Of a stretch of 64,000 nt of DNA, positions 20,800-31,955 are shown piece after piece; position 1 is the first letter of the stretch, and each line of letters starts with the position of its first letter. The DNA lies in NCBI RefSeq assembly GCF_947172395.1, contig NC_069097.1, forward strand, positions 11,082,142 to 11,146,141, read 5' to 3'. The DNA comes from Bicyclus anynana (taxonomy: Eukaryota; Arthropoda; Insecta; Lepidoptera; Nymphalidae). Made by a program: the position numbers and the translations under genes. The notes under the pieces were generated by a model, which had not been told where the DNA came from, made no database searches, and saw only the letters and a program-made list of their open reading frames with translations.

Positions 20800-22080
20800 T
20801 TTTAGGGAATCCGTGATACCAGAACTGTTACCTCTGAGACTTTAAAAGTATTTGTGTTATTATGGACATAACGTTGAATAATGGGTTCTAATCAATAGAC
20901 GATCACATGCCAATTAAAATATTTTATCCTTTGGAAGATCAACACTTGATAAAATGTATGTTTTATGCACTTATATATATGAGGCATTTTGAAACAGTTA
21001 CAGTGGACATCATAATTGTGCCGTATTTAGTATGGGACGTTTTTAAGTGATCCATGGCAATGCTCCAAACTGTATTCTTTTGAAATTGCCCTCCTGTTTT
21101 TTTACAAATCCCGTGGGAAACATGGATTTTTCCGGTCAAAAAATATACCATGTTCTGTTCTTATATCTATAATTTTTTGATTTCATAAATCATCAAAGAC
21201 GTTTAATCAAAGGTATAGATTGCTCCACACTTACATTTTATTACATTATGTTATTAATTTTATTTTTATTACTTTATGTTATTAATTTGGATCTGACTTG
21301 AATATGTCCGATAATGACCGGATTAACTTTATTTTCGAGCAAGTAAATTACTGAATTATACTACAAACGAAAAAAACCATTTTAATGATTAATGTGGATC
21401 AGTACGTTTCTCTACGCTAGACTGAATAATGACAAACATTTGCCGAATAACAGTCGGAATATCGGATCGGAACCGACGGGTTTATGTGTTCTCCGAGGAA
21501 CAGTAATGACTTAATTTAGTATCCCTAAGGTCAGGTCACTAAATACTACTATCTGCGGACTTGGGAAAAGTTACTTTATGCTTCGGGAATAACTTTGTCG
21601 CACACTGCAGTTAAGTCGCTGGAGTAAAAGATTTTTCTGCAGGAGCACGAATCTAATAGCAAAATAATTAATAATAATAATTTTTTTTTTAATTTTCTCA
21701 ATTTAAATTTCAATAAACTTTACAAATATTTATATATCTTAACACAATCTTTTTATAGGCATGCACTAAAATTCAGTAGTATAAGTGAGTTCTTATTTCC
21801 TTGTGTATAGCAAAAATGAATAACTCTCAAAATAATAAGTGATTTATTTTTCTATAATTCGCAAACAACGACAATTACAGTGTGCTACTCAGTCGACAAA
21901 AAAATTTCGATGTACGCACTAACTCCAAAACAGGAGTATTCCAGAGAAATGGACTATAGAATATCCAATTGTAAATAATACATTTTTTTACATTAATCAT
22001 AATGAACTCCACCTGCTATTTTATTGTATTACAAGCTATTTTAACGGATTGTTTTAATGTATTGTTTGCGCAAATCGCTA
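20800..22080. other. Spacer with one Helitron-like scrap
   Basis: Mostly unrecognised AT-rich DNA. A fragment at about 21098-21150 (ACAAATCCCGTGGGAAACAT, GGATTTTTCCGG) is Helitron-like in minus orientation. Confidence 0.4.
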
Positions 22081-22084
22081 ACGA

Positions 22085-22277
22085 TAGTTTTTTTTTTTTA
22101 TATAAAGAATATTTTCCATATCTTTTAAATATGACCAATGTTCCCATTCCCCTCCAACTAGTCGAGAAAGACTATATTAGGAGTGGGTACAACAATAGAC
22201 CAACGGAGCGGGGATCGAACCACCACCCCTCGGTGATGAGTCCGACCGCTCTTACCATTGAGCTATTGAGCCTTGAG
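22085..22277 (-). repeat. SINE-E, tRNA-derived
   Basis: The minus strand starts GGCTCAATAGCTCAATGGTA (A box) and has GGTTCGATCCCCGC (B box). The body (CGACTAGTTGGAGGGGAATG, GGTCATATTTAAAAGATATG) recurs at 30531 on the plus strand. The head looks like a tRNA, but its 3' part runs directly into the SINE body, so it is not a tRNA gene. Confidence 0.75.
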
Positions 22278-22744
22278 TCATGAAAACATTAATTACCTAA
22301 CCCTTGCGTTTCTAAGAACAGACTGCAATGAGCTTTGGAATACCGGTTTAATGGCTTTATGTATTCCCCAAGGCTCAGGAAACTTGTTAATTGTATACTG
22401 CATGGATTAACAACCCTTATTACATTTCAGAGTATAACTTCGCCAGGTTAAGTTATCTGAATTATTGGTTGGTTAAGTTAATTTTTAATTCAAAGCTTCG
22501 GCCTTTTGAGTTATGTAAATTAATTTGTTATCCCCTTTCCGGATATCCGCGCAACCACTCATACGCATTGCTGACTATTCTCAACCAAAAAATGTTTTAT
22601 ATTTGACGCGTTATGTCCGTTATTTTTTTTTAAATCTACTGATCCTATTTAGACAGGGTTAACGCCGAAAGAGTTTAGTATATACTTTTAAGGCGAGTTT
22701 TATTTATTACTGAATATTACACAACACCTCTGAGACTTGGTAGC
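22278..22744. other. Spacer
   Basis: No supported feature. Confidence 0.35.
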
Positions 22745-23086
22745 TGACTATGGGCCTTATTAGAAGGCTCAAAGTCAGCGGGCGATGGAGTGAGCTATGC
22801 TTGGAATTCCTCTGCGTGATCGAATCAGAAATGAGGAGATCCGCAAAGCTAAACTGGCAACGGGCAGGCCACATAGTTCGAAGAGCCGATGGACGTTGGG
22901 GTCCCAAGGTGCTGGAATGGCGACCCCACACCGAAAAGCGCAGTGTTGGTCGACCCCCCACTAGGTTGACCGAGGATATCAAGCGGGTTGCAGGGAGACG
23001 CTGGGTGCTGGCGGCTCGAGACCGTTGTGCTTGGATGTCCATGCAAGAGGCCTATGTCCAGCAGTGGATGTCTATCGGCCGATAAG
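22745..23086 (+). pseudogene. RTE-like LINE 3' end, with deletions
   Basis: Encodes MGLIRRLKVSGRWSEL, RNEEIRKAKLNWQRAGHIVR, VGRPPTRLTEDIKRVAG and QQWMSIGR. Relative to the family consensus, segments are missing near 22780 and before KLNW. The open 111-residue frame is a coincidence of decay. Confidence 0.8.
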
Positions 23087-23195
23087 GTAAGGACACAACA
23101 CCTTGCGTGATGAGGTCCTGGGACCTGACTCTTCAAGTTACGGGTTCTTCAAGTAGGTACGGGTGGTGTTAACATTCATAATTATGTTATTAGTA

Positions 23196-23324
23196 GCTGA
23201 CGTCTTGCGGTTTTACCCGTGTGGTTCCTGTTCCGGTGAGAATACGGGTATAAAATATAGCCTATGACAGTCACAAATAACTTGGCATTCTAGTTACCCT
23301 ATACCACAGTAGATTACACCTTTA
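23196..23324 (-). repeat. Helitron-like element, split by RTE insertion
   Basis: AGCTGACGTCTTGCGGTTTT, GAGAATACGGGTATAAAATA and CAAATAACTTGGC are the reversed 3' and middle parts; the 5' end follows the RTE insertion at 24042-24075 (ACAAACTTTACCTCTATAAA). Confidence 0.75.
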
Positions 23325-23335
23325 CTACAAACTTT

Positions 23336-24041
23336 CATCATCATCATCATATCAGCCGATGGACGTCCACTGCAGGACATAGGCCTTTTGTAAGGACTTC
23401 CAAACATCACGATACTGAGCCACCTGCATCCAGCGAATCCCTGCGACTCGCTTGATGTCGTCAGTCCACCTGGTTGGGGGTCGGCCAACACTGCGCTTAC
23501 TAATGCGGGGGCGCCATTCCAGCACTTTGGGACCCCAACGTCCATCGGCTCTTCGAACTATGTGCCCCGCCCATTGCCACTTCAGCTTCGCAACTCGTTG
23601 AGCTATGTCGGTGACTTTGGTTCTTCTGCGTATCTCCTCATTTCTGATTCGATCACGCAGAGATACTCCTAACATAGCTCGTTCCATCGCCCGCTGTGTG
23701 ACTCTGAGCCTTCTTATGAGGCCCATAGTTAGCGACCAAGTCTCGGAACCATAGGTCATCACTGGCAACACGCACTGTTCGAAGACTTTTGTCTTCAGGC
23801 ACTGAGGAATTTCGGACGAAAAGATGTCGCGAAGTTTCCCGAATGCAGCCCAAGTATCTAATGTATCATGTATGTATGTATGTATGTATATGTAAGTATC
23901 TAATGCTCAAGTATCGCTCCACCCAGTTATAGTTGAGAACGCTGCACTCGAAATTGTAGACGAATACGTATACCTAGGACATATGATCCAGTTAGGTAGG
24001 TCCAATTTCGAGAAAGAGGTGAACCGTCGAATCCAACTCGG
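23336..24041 (-). mobile_element. RTE-like LINE with 5' inversion (twin priming)
   Basis: Flanked by the 11-bp TSD CTACAAACTTT (23325-23335 and 24042-24052). 23336-23851 is the 3' part on the minus strand, coding KLRDIFSSEIPQCLKTKVFE, VMTYGSETWSLTMGLIRRLR and the shared C-terminus. 23903-24041 lies in plus orientation and encodes the piece just upstream in the element (VENAALEIVDEYVYLG, RSNFEKEVNRRIQLG). The break points of the two parts are adjacent in the element, as expected from twin-primed reverse transcription. The junction holds about 50 bp of TATG-rich filler. Confidence 0.88.
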
Positions 24042-24124
24042 CTACAAACTTTACCTCTATAAAATATGAGTAGGTATAGGTAGTATACGAGTAGATATAA
24101 AATAAAACTATAGTACCTATAGAA

Positions 24125-24220
24125 AGGAGTGGCTCAGTATCGCGATGTTTGGAAGTCCCTACAAAAGGCCTATGTCCTGCAGTGGACGTTCATCGGCTGA
24201 TATGATGATAACGATGATAG
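24125..24220 (+). mobile_element. RTE-like LINE, last 95 bp
   Basis: Starts GTGGCTCAGTATCGCGATGT and ends at the family 3' terminus CATCGGCTGATATGATGA. A very short 5'-truncated copy, 70 bp from the twin-primed one. Confidence 0.8.
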
Positions 24221-24584
24221 AAAGGAGGTATTTGTATTTTGTTATGACAGTGATAGTATGAATAACAGGGTAATTTCACCACTATATTACATGACCGCAC
24301 TACGTATTATCCTATCCGGCATGTAATGGGTTAGTTATTGTTTTAATAAATACATTTAAATTAATTTATTCAAGCTAAAGTATACTTAAAACCGCAATTA
24401 TTTGGATTCTGACGCTAATAACATTATATTTCAAAGTTAATTTATACAAATAATTCGTTGAAAACGCGGTAAATTCCAAATTATTAATGTTAAGTAAACA
24501 ATGGTACATACATTTTTAATAATGTAGATGAACCACAAACAATTATTCTAAATTTGTCTTAACTAGCTTTTTTATGGAACGTTC
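24221..24584. other. Spacer
   Basis: No supported feature. Confidence 0.35.
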
Positions 24585-24638
24585 ATCATCATCATCATTA
24601 TCAACCTATATTCGGCTCACTGCTGAGCTCGAGTCTCC
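24585..24638 (-). repeat. SINE-A 3' scrap
   Basis: ATCATCATCATCATTATCAA followed by ATTCGGCTCACTGCTGAGCT: only the last about 50 bp of SINE-A, a strongly 5'-truncated insertion. Confidence 0.75.
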
Positions 24639-25007
24639 AAAATACAAAAAACCCTACCTTCAGTGGAGTTTGGTCATAACATGTGCTAAAAAATTACTTA
24701 AGCGTTGATTTTATACTTGGTAAATATTTTTAATCTATTTACGGGACACACTGTATAGTGTATAGTAAACATCAACACTGACATTGGTATTACGTGCGTA
24801 TTACTTATTCCATTATTATGTTCAAGTCTGTACGACGTATCCACCTAATAATAAATTACAAAGTTAATGTGCCTAACTGAGACCCTTGTCTTCGTTCCGA
24901 CTGCTTGACAGCAGATAGGTGAGTGGTTTTGTCTTGACATGACATCTGTTACAGTTGGAACAAACACAGAATAAAAATGGAAGTAATAATGTAATGTATT
25001 TGTTTTT

Positions 25008-25060
25008 TAACCGACTTCCAAAACGGAGGAGGCTCTACGTTCGGCAGTAGGTCCTTCTTT
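25008..25060 (+). repeat. MITE-E end fragment
   Basis: TTAACCGACTTCCAAAACGG and AGGAGGCTCTACGTTCGGC match the start of the element at 34343. Confidence 0.65.
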
Positions 25061-25160
25061 TCTTGTGTTTCCACGGGATATTATCACTATGCTTATTTTT
25101 ATCATCATTTAAAAGGCAGTCTGTAGTCTGTAAAATTGCATTTTTACTTGCATTCTTATA

Positions 25161-25843
25161 CAGGGTGCTCAGGAGTATTTACCATAACTTCAAGGTGTTG
25201 ACAAGTCCACATAAAGGAAACGAACCGCATAACTATTTTTTTAACTATAAAAAATCATGTTTTCATACAAAGTAATTCAAATAATTTCGACTATCCAAGT
25301 AACACACGCCTTTATCTATCCTTGAATTGTAAAAAACGTAATCGTAGTGGTAAGACTGTCGATATCGACGAGATATTTCAAGTGGCACTCCGAACTTCAC
25401 TAGTAAGTTACGCATGATATTTATCAATGAATAAGTTTGGCTAGGTCATAATATAAGGATGCTATATAAGGAACACAATTTAAGACCTATTTACAAAAGA
25501 AATATTTTTACTTCGAAATTATTCATTTTAGAACACATGTTTCTTAGACATTTTTAATTATTTTTCCTTAGAAAAAATATATATATATTTTTTTTTATTC
25601 TTTACAAGTTAGCCCTTGATTACAATCTCGCCTGATGATGCAATCTAAGATGGAAGCAGGCTAATTTGTAAAGAGGAGGACGAAAATCCACACCCCTTTC
25701 GGTTTCTACACGACACCGTACCGGAACGCTAAGTCGCTTGGCGGTACGTTTTTGTCGGTAGGGTGGTAGCTAGCCAAGGCCAAAGCCTCCCACCAGCCAA
25801 GAACATAACCCTAGAGTTATGGTAAATACTCCCGAGCATCCTG
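25161..25843 (+). mobile_element. TA-flanked MITE with nested SINE-B
   Basis: 28-bp terminal inverted repeats match at 26 positions (left starts CAGGGTGCTCAGGAGTATTT; right ends GAGCATCCTG). TA flanks both sides (25159-25160, 25844-25845). The interior shares GGTGTTGAC, ATGTTTTCATACAAAGTAAT and ACACGCCTTTA with the copy at 13097. A SINE-B lies inside at about 25589-25801. Probably moved by a Tc1/mariner-type transposase. Confidence 0.75.
25589..25801 (-). repeat. SINE-B, lacking the tRNA head
   Basis: From TTATTCTTTACAAGTTAGCC to AAAGCCTCCCACCAGCC. It stops before the tRNA-like head, so it is 5'-truncated. Nested in the MITE at 25161. Confidence 0.85.
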
Positions 25844-25845
25844 TA

Positions 25846-26310
25846 TCAATAATAAAAATACATTTTTACTGACACAACCAAGTAAAAGAAAATATCTTTA
25901 AAGGTCTAAACTTCAACAGGAAAATTATATTTATAATTTTTTTTCCTCCATTGTTCAAGTTTTATTTTTGTAACAAAAGATAAAGAATTAAATAACCTAT
26001 TCTAAGTACAAGTATCACGTCAATAAACGAAATTTATATAAAATTGATAGTGAAACGTTACATGTTTAACTTTCCAGCTTTGTCTTAGGGGAAAACAAAA
26101 ACACTTCGTACAAGAAAAATAGTGAAATTTTACATAAGACAGAGTATTCGGGTACTGACGCCTCGCTTAAAATATAGGAGTCGTTTATTTTGCAAAACGT
26201 TTTCCGATAATTTGAATACTGAATGCTTGTGTTATGAGCCAAATAATTAAGTTTTCTGTTAGCACTTATTGGATTCCCTGCATCCATCAAACTGACTTAC
26301 ACTCATTTAT
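25846..26310. other. Spacer
   Basis: AT-rich; the 74-residue minus frame at 26066-26290 has no recognisable motif. Confidence 0.35.
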
Positions 26311-26772
26311 TCTGGACTACCTACGCTGTATCACACACGTAGTTCCCGTTCCTGTGAGAATACGGAGATAAAAGCCACGTGGATTTCTAGTGGGAAAGGA
26401 ATTTTTAAAATCGGTTAAGTAGATCTAGATTACCCCCTACAAAACCTGGATTTACAAAACGAAGGTCCTGTGCTCGATCCCCGGCTCGGTCGATTGAGAT
26501 TTTCTTAATTGGTCCAGGTCTGGCTGGTGGGAGGTTTCGGCCGTGGCTAGTTACCACCCTACCGACAAAGACGTACCGCCAAGCGATTTAGTGTTCCGGT
26601 CGTGTAGAAACCGAAAAGGGGTGTGGATTTTCATCCTCCTCGTAACAAGTTAGCCCGCTTCCATCTTAGAATGGATTATCACTTAGCATCAGGTGATATT
26701 GTAGTCAAGGGCTAACTTGTAAAGAATAAAAAAACCCACAAACTTTACCTCTTTATAATATTAGTATAGATA
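26311..26772 (-). repeat. Helitron-like element interrupted by SINE-B
   Basis: Left part 26311-26441 (GTAGTTCCCGTTCCTGTGAG, AGATTACCCCCTACAA) and right part about 26738-26772 (CACAAACTTTACCTCTTTAT, ATATTAGTATAGA) belong to one element. The SINE-B between them inserted after it. Confidence 0.8.
26446..26735 (+). repeat. SINE-B, most of head missing
   Basis: Starts inside the head (GGATTTACAAAACGAAGGTC, B box GCTCGATCCCCGGC) and runs through the full body to GGGCTAACTTGTAAAGAATA and an A-run. Confidence 0.85.
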
Positions 26773-28534
26773 ACTAACTATATATCTCAGCAACCTAAGC
26801 GCAAAATTACGTGCGACAGACGAACAGACTTATTATGATGACTCACTTTGTGGATAAGTATTCTGTTACTTATTTTCTTATAGTTAGGTATATATGAGTA
26901 CGTACTCGTACCTAAAATGTCATACCTGGGTGCCTAGTGGGAGTTTTCAATATTTTCATACTGTGACGATCGCGTTAACGTAAAGAACTTTCAACAGTTT
27001 TTGATACTGGCGAAAGCGTCCTAAAGCCTGTTTATTTGTTTTGAACTTCTCCATTAAAACGACGAACAGAGTGTCTAATACAATTTTCTAAAAATGTAAA
27101 CAACATAGAACTGCCATTTTTAAAATTTAAAATTAACTTTTAAACTTTAAAAAATGACAAATTCTCGTATGTTGTGTTTATGAAAAAAATATTATTTTGA
27201 GAACTTTGTTATTGTTAAAATCTAATAACGATTTTTTTCCTGTTGTGGGCATTAAGACGGTCTAATGATGGTAACTGTTAGTAAATTTTCAACAGAACAG
27301 TTCATCCATTACTGTTTTAATTTTATGTTAACCTAATAAATAATATCCTCGATCTAAACGGCTGGTACATGAAAGGTTAGGTTATTCATAGAACCATAAC
27401 ACAATTTCCGTAAATTACTCCGCGAGGCTTAATCAATTGAGATCTTGTCCTGTCAGCATTATACGAGCCAGTTTAAAAGAACCACCCCTCCCTCCGCCTT
27501 GAGTTACAAAACTGGGGAATGAGGTACGCTTGTCTAAGAATTTCAAGGATCTAATTATGTTGGTCATAAGTAAACGCTTTGCATAACATGATTGCCTGGT
27601 CGCAGATTTTGTTTATTGCTTAAAAACATCGCGGGGGTTTCAATCTCTCCCATGTTAACAAGATTAACCTATACGTTAAGGATATTGGATTTATGAAATA
27701 TAAAGCTACAGCAGGATGTACCCGACTTACCGAAGATCCTGTCTACTCTCCTAACATTGATTGCAAAAATGATTGGAAAATATTAGGCCTACGCCCCATG
27801 TAGGGGACCACGACACGGAGAAAACAGTAGGCCTAAGTAGCGGGCCACGACATAATTGCCATAAATAATACCCTAATCAATAGAGCATTTACCCTCGACC
27901 CTCGATATTTAAACAATATTTATGCTATTTTTATAATAAATAATTAAAAAATAAAACAGTAAGCAAGCATTATAATATTTTCTATCTACTGATTACTTTG
28001 AAGCCGGTTGCAATGGTACAATGAATGGGTAGTCAATCAATCATACCCTCTTTTTCCACCTTTAGGATTGGAATTGCTTCCAAATCTCTCAGACTAATTA
28101 GATGAAGACCTGCCTCGCAAGACATTATTTTTCTGTCAAAGTATATGTATATCAACGATCTTATGCGATTATAAACACTGTCTCTAAAGAATCGATGTTT
28201 CATAGTTTACAATCGTGTCCGTCGGTTAAACACCTCCGTAAAAATACCTTTTTGTGTAGTTAAATGGTGTAAACAACTAACAAAAACTGCTAGTTTAGTA
28301 TAAGATATGTATGAAATCTAAGCTCGTTTTCTTTAGAAAATGGCAGAAAATTTTGTTCGTGAATTTGGGTGCGATACTAGTCCTTATGTATTTAGTCTAA
28401 ACCAAATTTATATGGGACCTACTTCGAAATATACCCTTTATAAAAAATAAAGAATTATCGAAATCGGACAACATCGTAATAAGTTACGCATTATCATAAT
28501 AAAACTGAAATGTTCATCTTAGTTCTAATCAGTG
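26773..28534. other. Long spacer, mostly unrecognised
   Basis: About 1.7 kb with no supported gene or match to the other repeats. A short repeated motif, TAGGCCTA with nearby GGGACCACGAC and GGGCCACGAC, occurs near 27785-27855. This may be non-repetitive intron or intergenic DNA. Confidence 0.4.
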
Positions 28535-28615
28535 AAATTTCTCAACCTGGAATGGGGAAATTGGTTATGATACACTCCCGTCACACGTTAAGCCGTTCGT
28601 CCCGGTCACTGTCCG
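28535..28615 (+). repeat. SINE-D body fragment
   Basis: CAACCTGGAATGGGGAAATT, ACACTCCCGTC and AAGCCGTTCGTCC follow the 600-690 region of the SINE-D copy. Confidence 0.55.
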
Positions 28616-28635
28616 CTATCACGCTAATATTTTAA

Positions 28636-28843
28636 AGGAGAACGTTTGCGTGTGTGTAAGTGTTTAAGTGTGTAAGTATGTTTGTTAATCCTTTACTCTG
28701 CGGCTACTGAAGCGATTTGGCTGAAATTTGGAATGGAAATAGGTTTTACTCTGGATTAATACATATCCCGGAAAACGCCATGGTTCCCGCGGGATTTGTG
28801 ACAATTTTAATTTCACGCGGACGAAGTCGCGGACGTCCGCTAG
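28636..28843 (+). repeat. Helitron-like element, 3' half
   Basis: GCTGAAATTTGGAATGGAAA, CCATGGTTCCCGCGGGATTT and the end GTCGCGGACGTCCGCTAG followed by T. Confidence 0.85.
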
Positions 28844-28849
28844 TAGTGA

Positions 28850-29486
28850 TAATATAGTTGAAAAATTAACATTATCACGAAAGGCTGCCAATCCGTTTTG
28901 GAGTAGCATGGTGGATGTAAGCTCTATATTTGTTAGCTTATAATGTTCATTATATTTTATTATTTTTTATTATAAGGCATACTTGTGTGTCATGTGTGCT
29001 TCAAACCATAACTTGAGGGTAAAAGTGTAACATTTCCTAGTATAGTAAAACCGGCTTTAAATCTTTGTAGATGTCTATTTATATGTATACGAAGAGGGAC
29101 GTTTCCTTTAGTTTGTCTCTGGGCTTATTTGCCGAGCGTGACTGCCTCGGCGTTGGTTGGATCGTAGAACCTTATTTCTTATATTTTGTCAGGATGAGCT
29201 TTATTTACTGTACAATCTAGGTATGATTAAGATCTACACCTTACTTTATCACAGAGGTTAATGATCCAGCATCTTAGTACTAATAGAGCTCTTTGAGTGA
29301 ATTGTTATCGTAGCAAATTTGCTGGATTGTTGGTACAGTGTCACTTAGAACATGTTTTCTGTGCTTAGGATCACTAGGTCCTGAAGAGGCTAGTTGACAC
29401 TTTTCTTTAAATGTTCTTGAATAAGTAGTTCAATATCGTTCTATTAGATTGAAAAACTTTTTTTCACATTTTTTTGTGACGTGATT
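28850..29486. other. Spacer
   Basis: No supported feature. Confidence 0.35.
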
Positions 29487-29640
29487 ACATGAAAATTTTA
29501 TTAGGGTTCCGAACGTACGTAGTACAAAAACGGAAACCTTATTAAATATATTTCTGACAATACGAGCCAAAACGTATGTCGGCCATGACGGTTCTGACTG
29601 TTTCATGACGTCACTATAAAAAAAACCCTTTACAAAAGGA
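29487..29640 (+). repeat. Family F repeat (AGGGTTCCGAACGTACG end)
   Basis: Begins TTAGGGTTCCGAACGTACGT followed by AGTACAAAAACGGAA. The reverse complement of this end occurs at 52735-52785, and a related start (TAGGGTTCCGTA) near 58562. Probably the terminus of a DNA transposon family; the opposite end is not resolved. Confidence 0.55.
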
Positions 29641-29931
29641 ACGTTTGATAAAAATATTAGCTAACTATTAGTCTGACGCTTAGACATCAAGTGTGTTAGT
29701 GACGTCACAAAATGGACGACAGCGCTGTTCACGTTTGGAATTTTTTTTTAAAATACGTGATATTAAAATTAAGTTTTATAAGAAATTCTTAACCTTTATC
29801 AATTGATATCGATATATTTTCGACTTTTGTTCCATCCTACTACACGAAATTAATATTGTTTATATTAAATTTGATATGAGTCTACTACCCTATTGGAACT
29901 ACCCTATATGAAATATTAAGCATTTTTTTGA

Positions 29932-30125
29932 CTTGACTACAATTTAAGCCTGATGGAAAGCAATAATGCGATTTAAGTTGGAGCACGCTTACCTAGAATA
30001 TGCCTATTCATTTAGTTTTGAAGGTGTCAGGAAACACAAATGACGGAAGGTCATTCCCATTTTTTGCTGTGCAAATTAGAAATGTGGATGCAAATCGTTT
30101 CGAAAGAGTTGCCTGGACATCCACA
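29932..30125 (-). repeat. SINE-J type repeat, diverged
   Basis: AGCCTGATGGAAAGCAATAA, ATATGCCTATTCA, TTTTGAAGGTGTCAGGAAAC and GAAGGTCATTCC match the copy at 51107. The T-run at the left suggests an A-tailed element in minus orientation. Confidence 0.55.
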
Positions 30126-30249
30126 ACTTAAGGATGCCATTGTTTGCTTCTTCTTCTCCTTTCCTTTCTACACAGAGTTAGAAAGGAGAAGGAGGAACTA
30201 GATGGTGAAGTTCCTGAGCACACTTACTAAAGTATACCCGGTAGTCAAT

Positions 30250-30490
30250 AGTTAATATTCATTTATTTCAATTTACAAGCACTTTCGAAACGTCAGGTAT
30301 TAATATTATGAGGCAATGGTGATAATAATTTGTCGAAAACTTCTAATTAAATTTACGAGGGTTCCAAAAGCGCCTTGATCCGATCCGCCTACAACAAACT
30401 CAGCCAGGTTTTTTCTTTTTTAGTTTATTATCATTTAACAATAGGTAGGTATATGAGTAGCCAGTCATATAATATATTTCATTGCCGAGC
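30250..30490 (+). repeat. Family G dispersed repeat
   Basis: CATTTATTTCAATTTACAAG, ATGGTGATAATAATTTGTCG, GAGGGTTCCAAAAGCGCCTT, CAACAAACTCAGCCAGG and GAGTAGCCAGTCATA align with the 36120 copy and, reversed, with 16614. The shared span is about 230 bp. Confidence 0.7.
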
Positions 30491-30530
30491 TGTTTTGTCG
30501 TTTATATAGTAATTAACACCATAATAGAGC

Positions 30531-30630
30531 CTCAATAGCTAATACAGCTAATACAGTCTTTCCCGACTAGTTGGAGGGGAATGAGAATATTGGTCATATT
30601 TAAAAGATATGGCAAATATTCTTTTAAATT
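30531..30630 (+). repeat. SINE-E fragment
   Basis: GAGCCTCAATAGCTAATACA, then AGTCTTTCCCGACTAGTTGG and GGTCATATTTAAAAGATATG. The B-box half of the head is deleted relative to the 22085 copy. Confidence 0.7.
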
Positions 30631-30639
30631 TCTTAAAAA

Positions 30640-31025
30640 AATGCGATTTTTCATCTTCACTTTAACAAGTAAGCTTGCGTTTACTTTAAACTTAAAAACT
30701 ATAAACTTGAAACTTTGAACTTATTGAGAGACATGCCCGTGGTTTCATGTGGCAGTTTATTATAAAAATATAACTGCCCATAAAAGACTTACTAATTCTT
30801 TGTAACTTAGTGTGCTGTGCAACAATTTCATTTTTTATTTCTATCATTAACATTATTACAATCACACCTTCTTTTAAATTTGCCAACATTTTTAAATACA
30901 TACACTAAATAAGGGTAAAAATCCGACAGACAAGCGACATTGTCTCTTCTGTGTCAACGGTTCATTGATTATTATCAATGAATACCAATGATGATGATAA
31001 CGCTAAAAGCAGACGCTTTTACTAG
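30640..31025. other. Spacer
   Basis: No supported feature; the 69-residue minus frame is not convincing. Confidence 0.35.
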
Positions 31026-31029
31026 AACG

Positions 31030-31341
31030 TCGTCGTCATCAACCCATATTCGGCTCACTGCTGAGCTCGAGTCTCCTCTCAGAATGAGAGGGGTTAGGCC
31101 AATAGTCCACCGCGCTGGCCCAATGCGGATTGGCAGACTTCACACACGCAGAGAATTAAAGTAATTCTCTGATATGCACGGTTTCCTCACGATGTTTTCC
31201 TTCACCGATTGAGACACGTGATATTTAATTTCTTAAAATGCACACAACTGAAAAGTTGGAGGTGCATGCCCCAGACCGGATTCGAACCCACACCCTCCGG
31301 AATCGGAGGCAGAGGTCATATCCACTGGGCTATCACGGCTA
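31030..31341 (-). repeat. SINE-A, full length
   Basis: A complete SINE-A with an excellent Pol III promoter on the minus strand: A box TAGCCCAGTGGATATGACC and B box GGGTTCGAATCC. The tail at the left is (GAC/GAT)n. It is the best-preserved head in the window. Confidence 0.92.
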
Positions 31342-31654
31342 TTTGGTACAGTACGAGAACGTACTGTACAAAAAAACAACGCATCCACTGAGACTCCACA
31401 GATAAGTACGGGGATACGTATACAAGTTGGTGTATACACAGGTTTTTGTATAAAATAGGCCGTTCGACGTTGCGAAACTATCAAGATACCGAGTTGATTA
31501 ATGTTCGGCGAGTAATTTATGACACGGTATTATCGTCCCATGAATAAGCCGGCCTTTGATGATCGAGATACTTACTGATGGGACGTTGTCAAAAGCCATT
31601 CCTTTTAAGGAAGAGATGACTTTATATATAGAGTATGGAGGATAAATATATTTT

Positions 31655-31955
31655 TACCCGACTACGTCAGAAGGAGGGTAAGGTTTTTCGAGCGTTTGTA
31701 TGTATGTATGTTTGTATGTATGTCCATTTATTTGGCACGCCCTACAATCCAAACGGCTGGACGGATTTTGACATATGAGGAGTCATTGAGTTTGTTAGAA
31801 TTCTGATAGTGACATAGGCTATATAAACTTTCAAAATGATCGCCTGTACGCCCGTATATGAAAAAAGATGGGGGGGTGGGTAAGTTTTTTTACCTTACCC
31901 TAATAATATGGCTATCAAATGAAAGGTCGTAAAAAGACAATCAAAAATATATATA
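31655..31955 (+). repeat. Dispersed repeat K with tetranucleotide run
   Basis: TACCCGACTACGTCAGAAGG, a (TGTA)n-like tract at about 31693-31725, AACGGCTGGACGGATTTTGA and ATCAAATGAAAGG are features of a diverged transposon-like repeat. Part of this pattern recurs near 60900. The class is unknown. Confidence 0.45.

Noticed and set aside
22190..22277. Functional tRNA gene
   Set aside because: A and B boxes are present, but the sequence runs into a SINE body that recurs at 30531, and acceptor pairing is poor. The same applies to the heads at 481, 14552, 31270, 49940 and 61976.
22707..23136. Host gene in the 111-codon open frames on both strands
   Set aside because: Both frames fall in a decayed RTE-like 3' end with deletions; the plus frame is a relic of ORF2.
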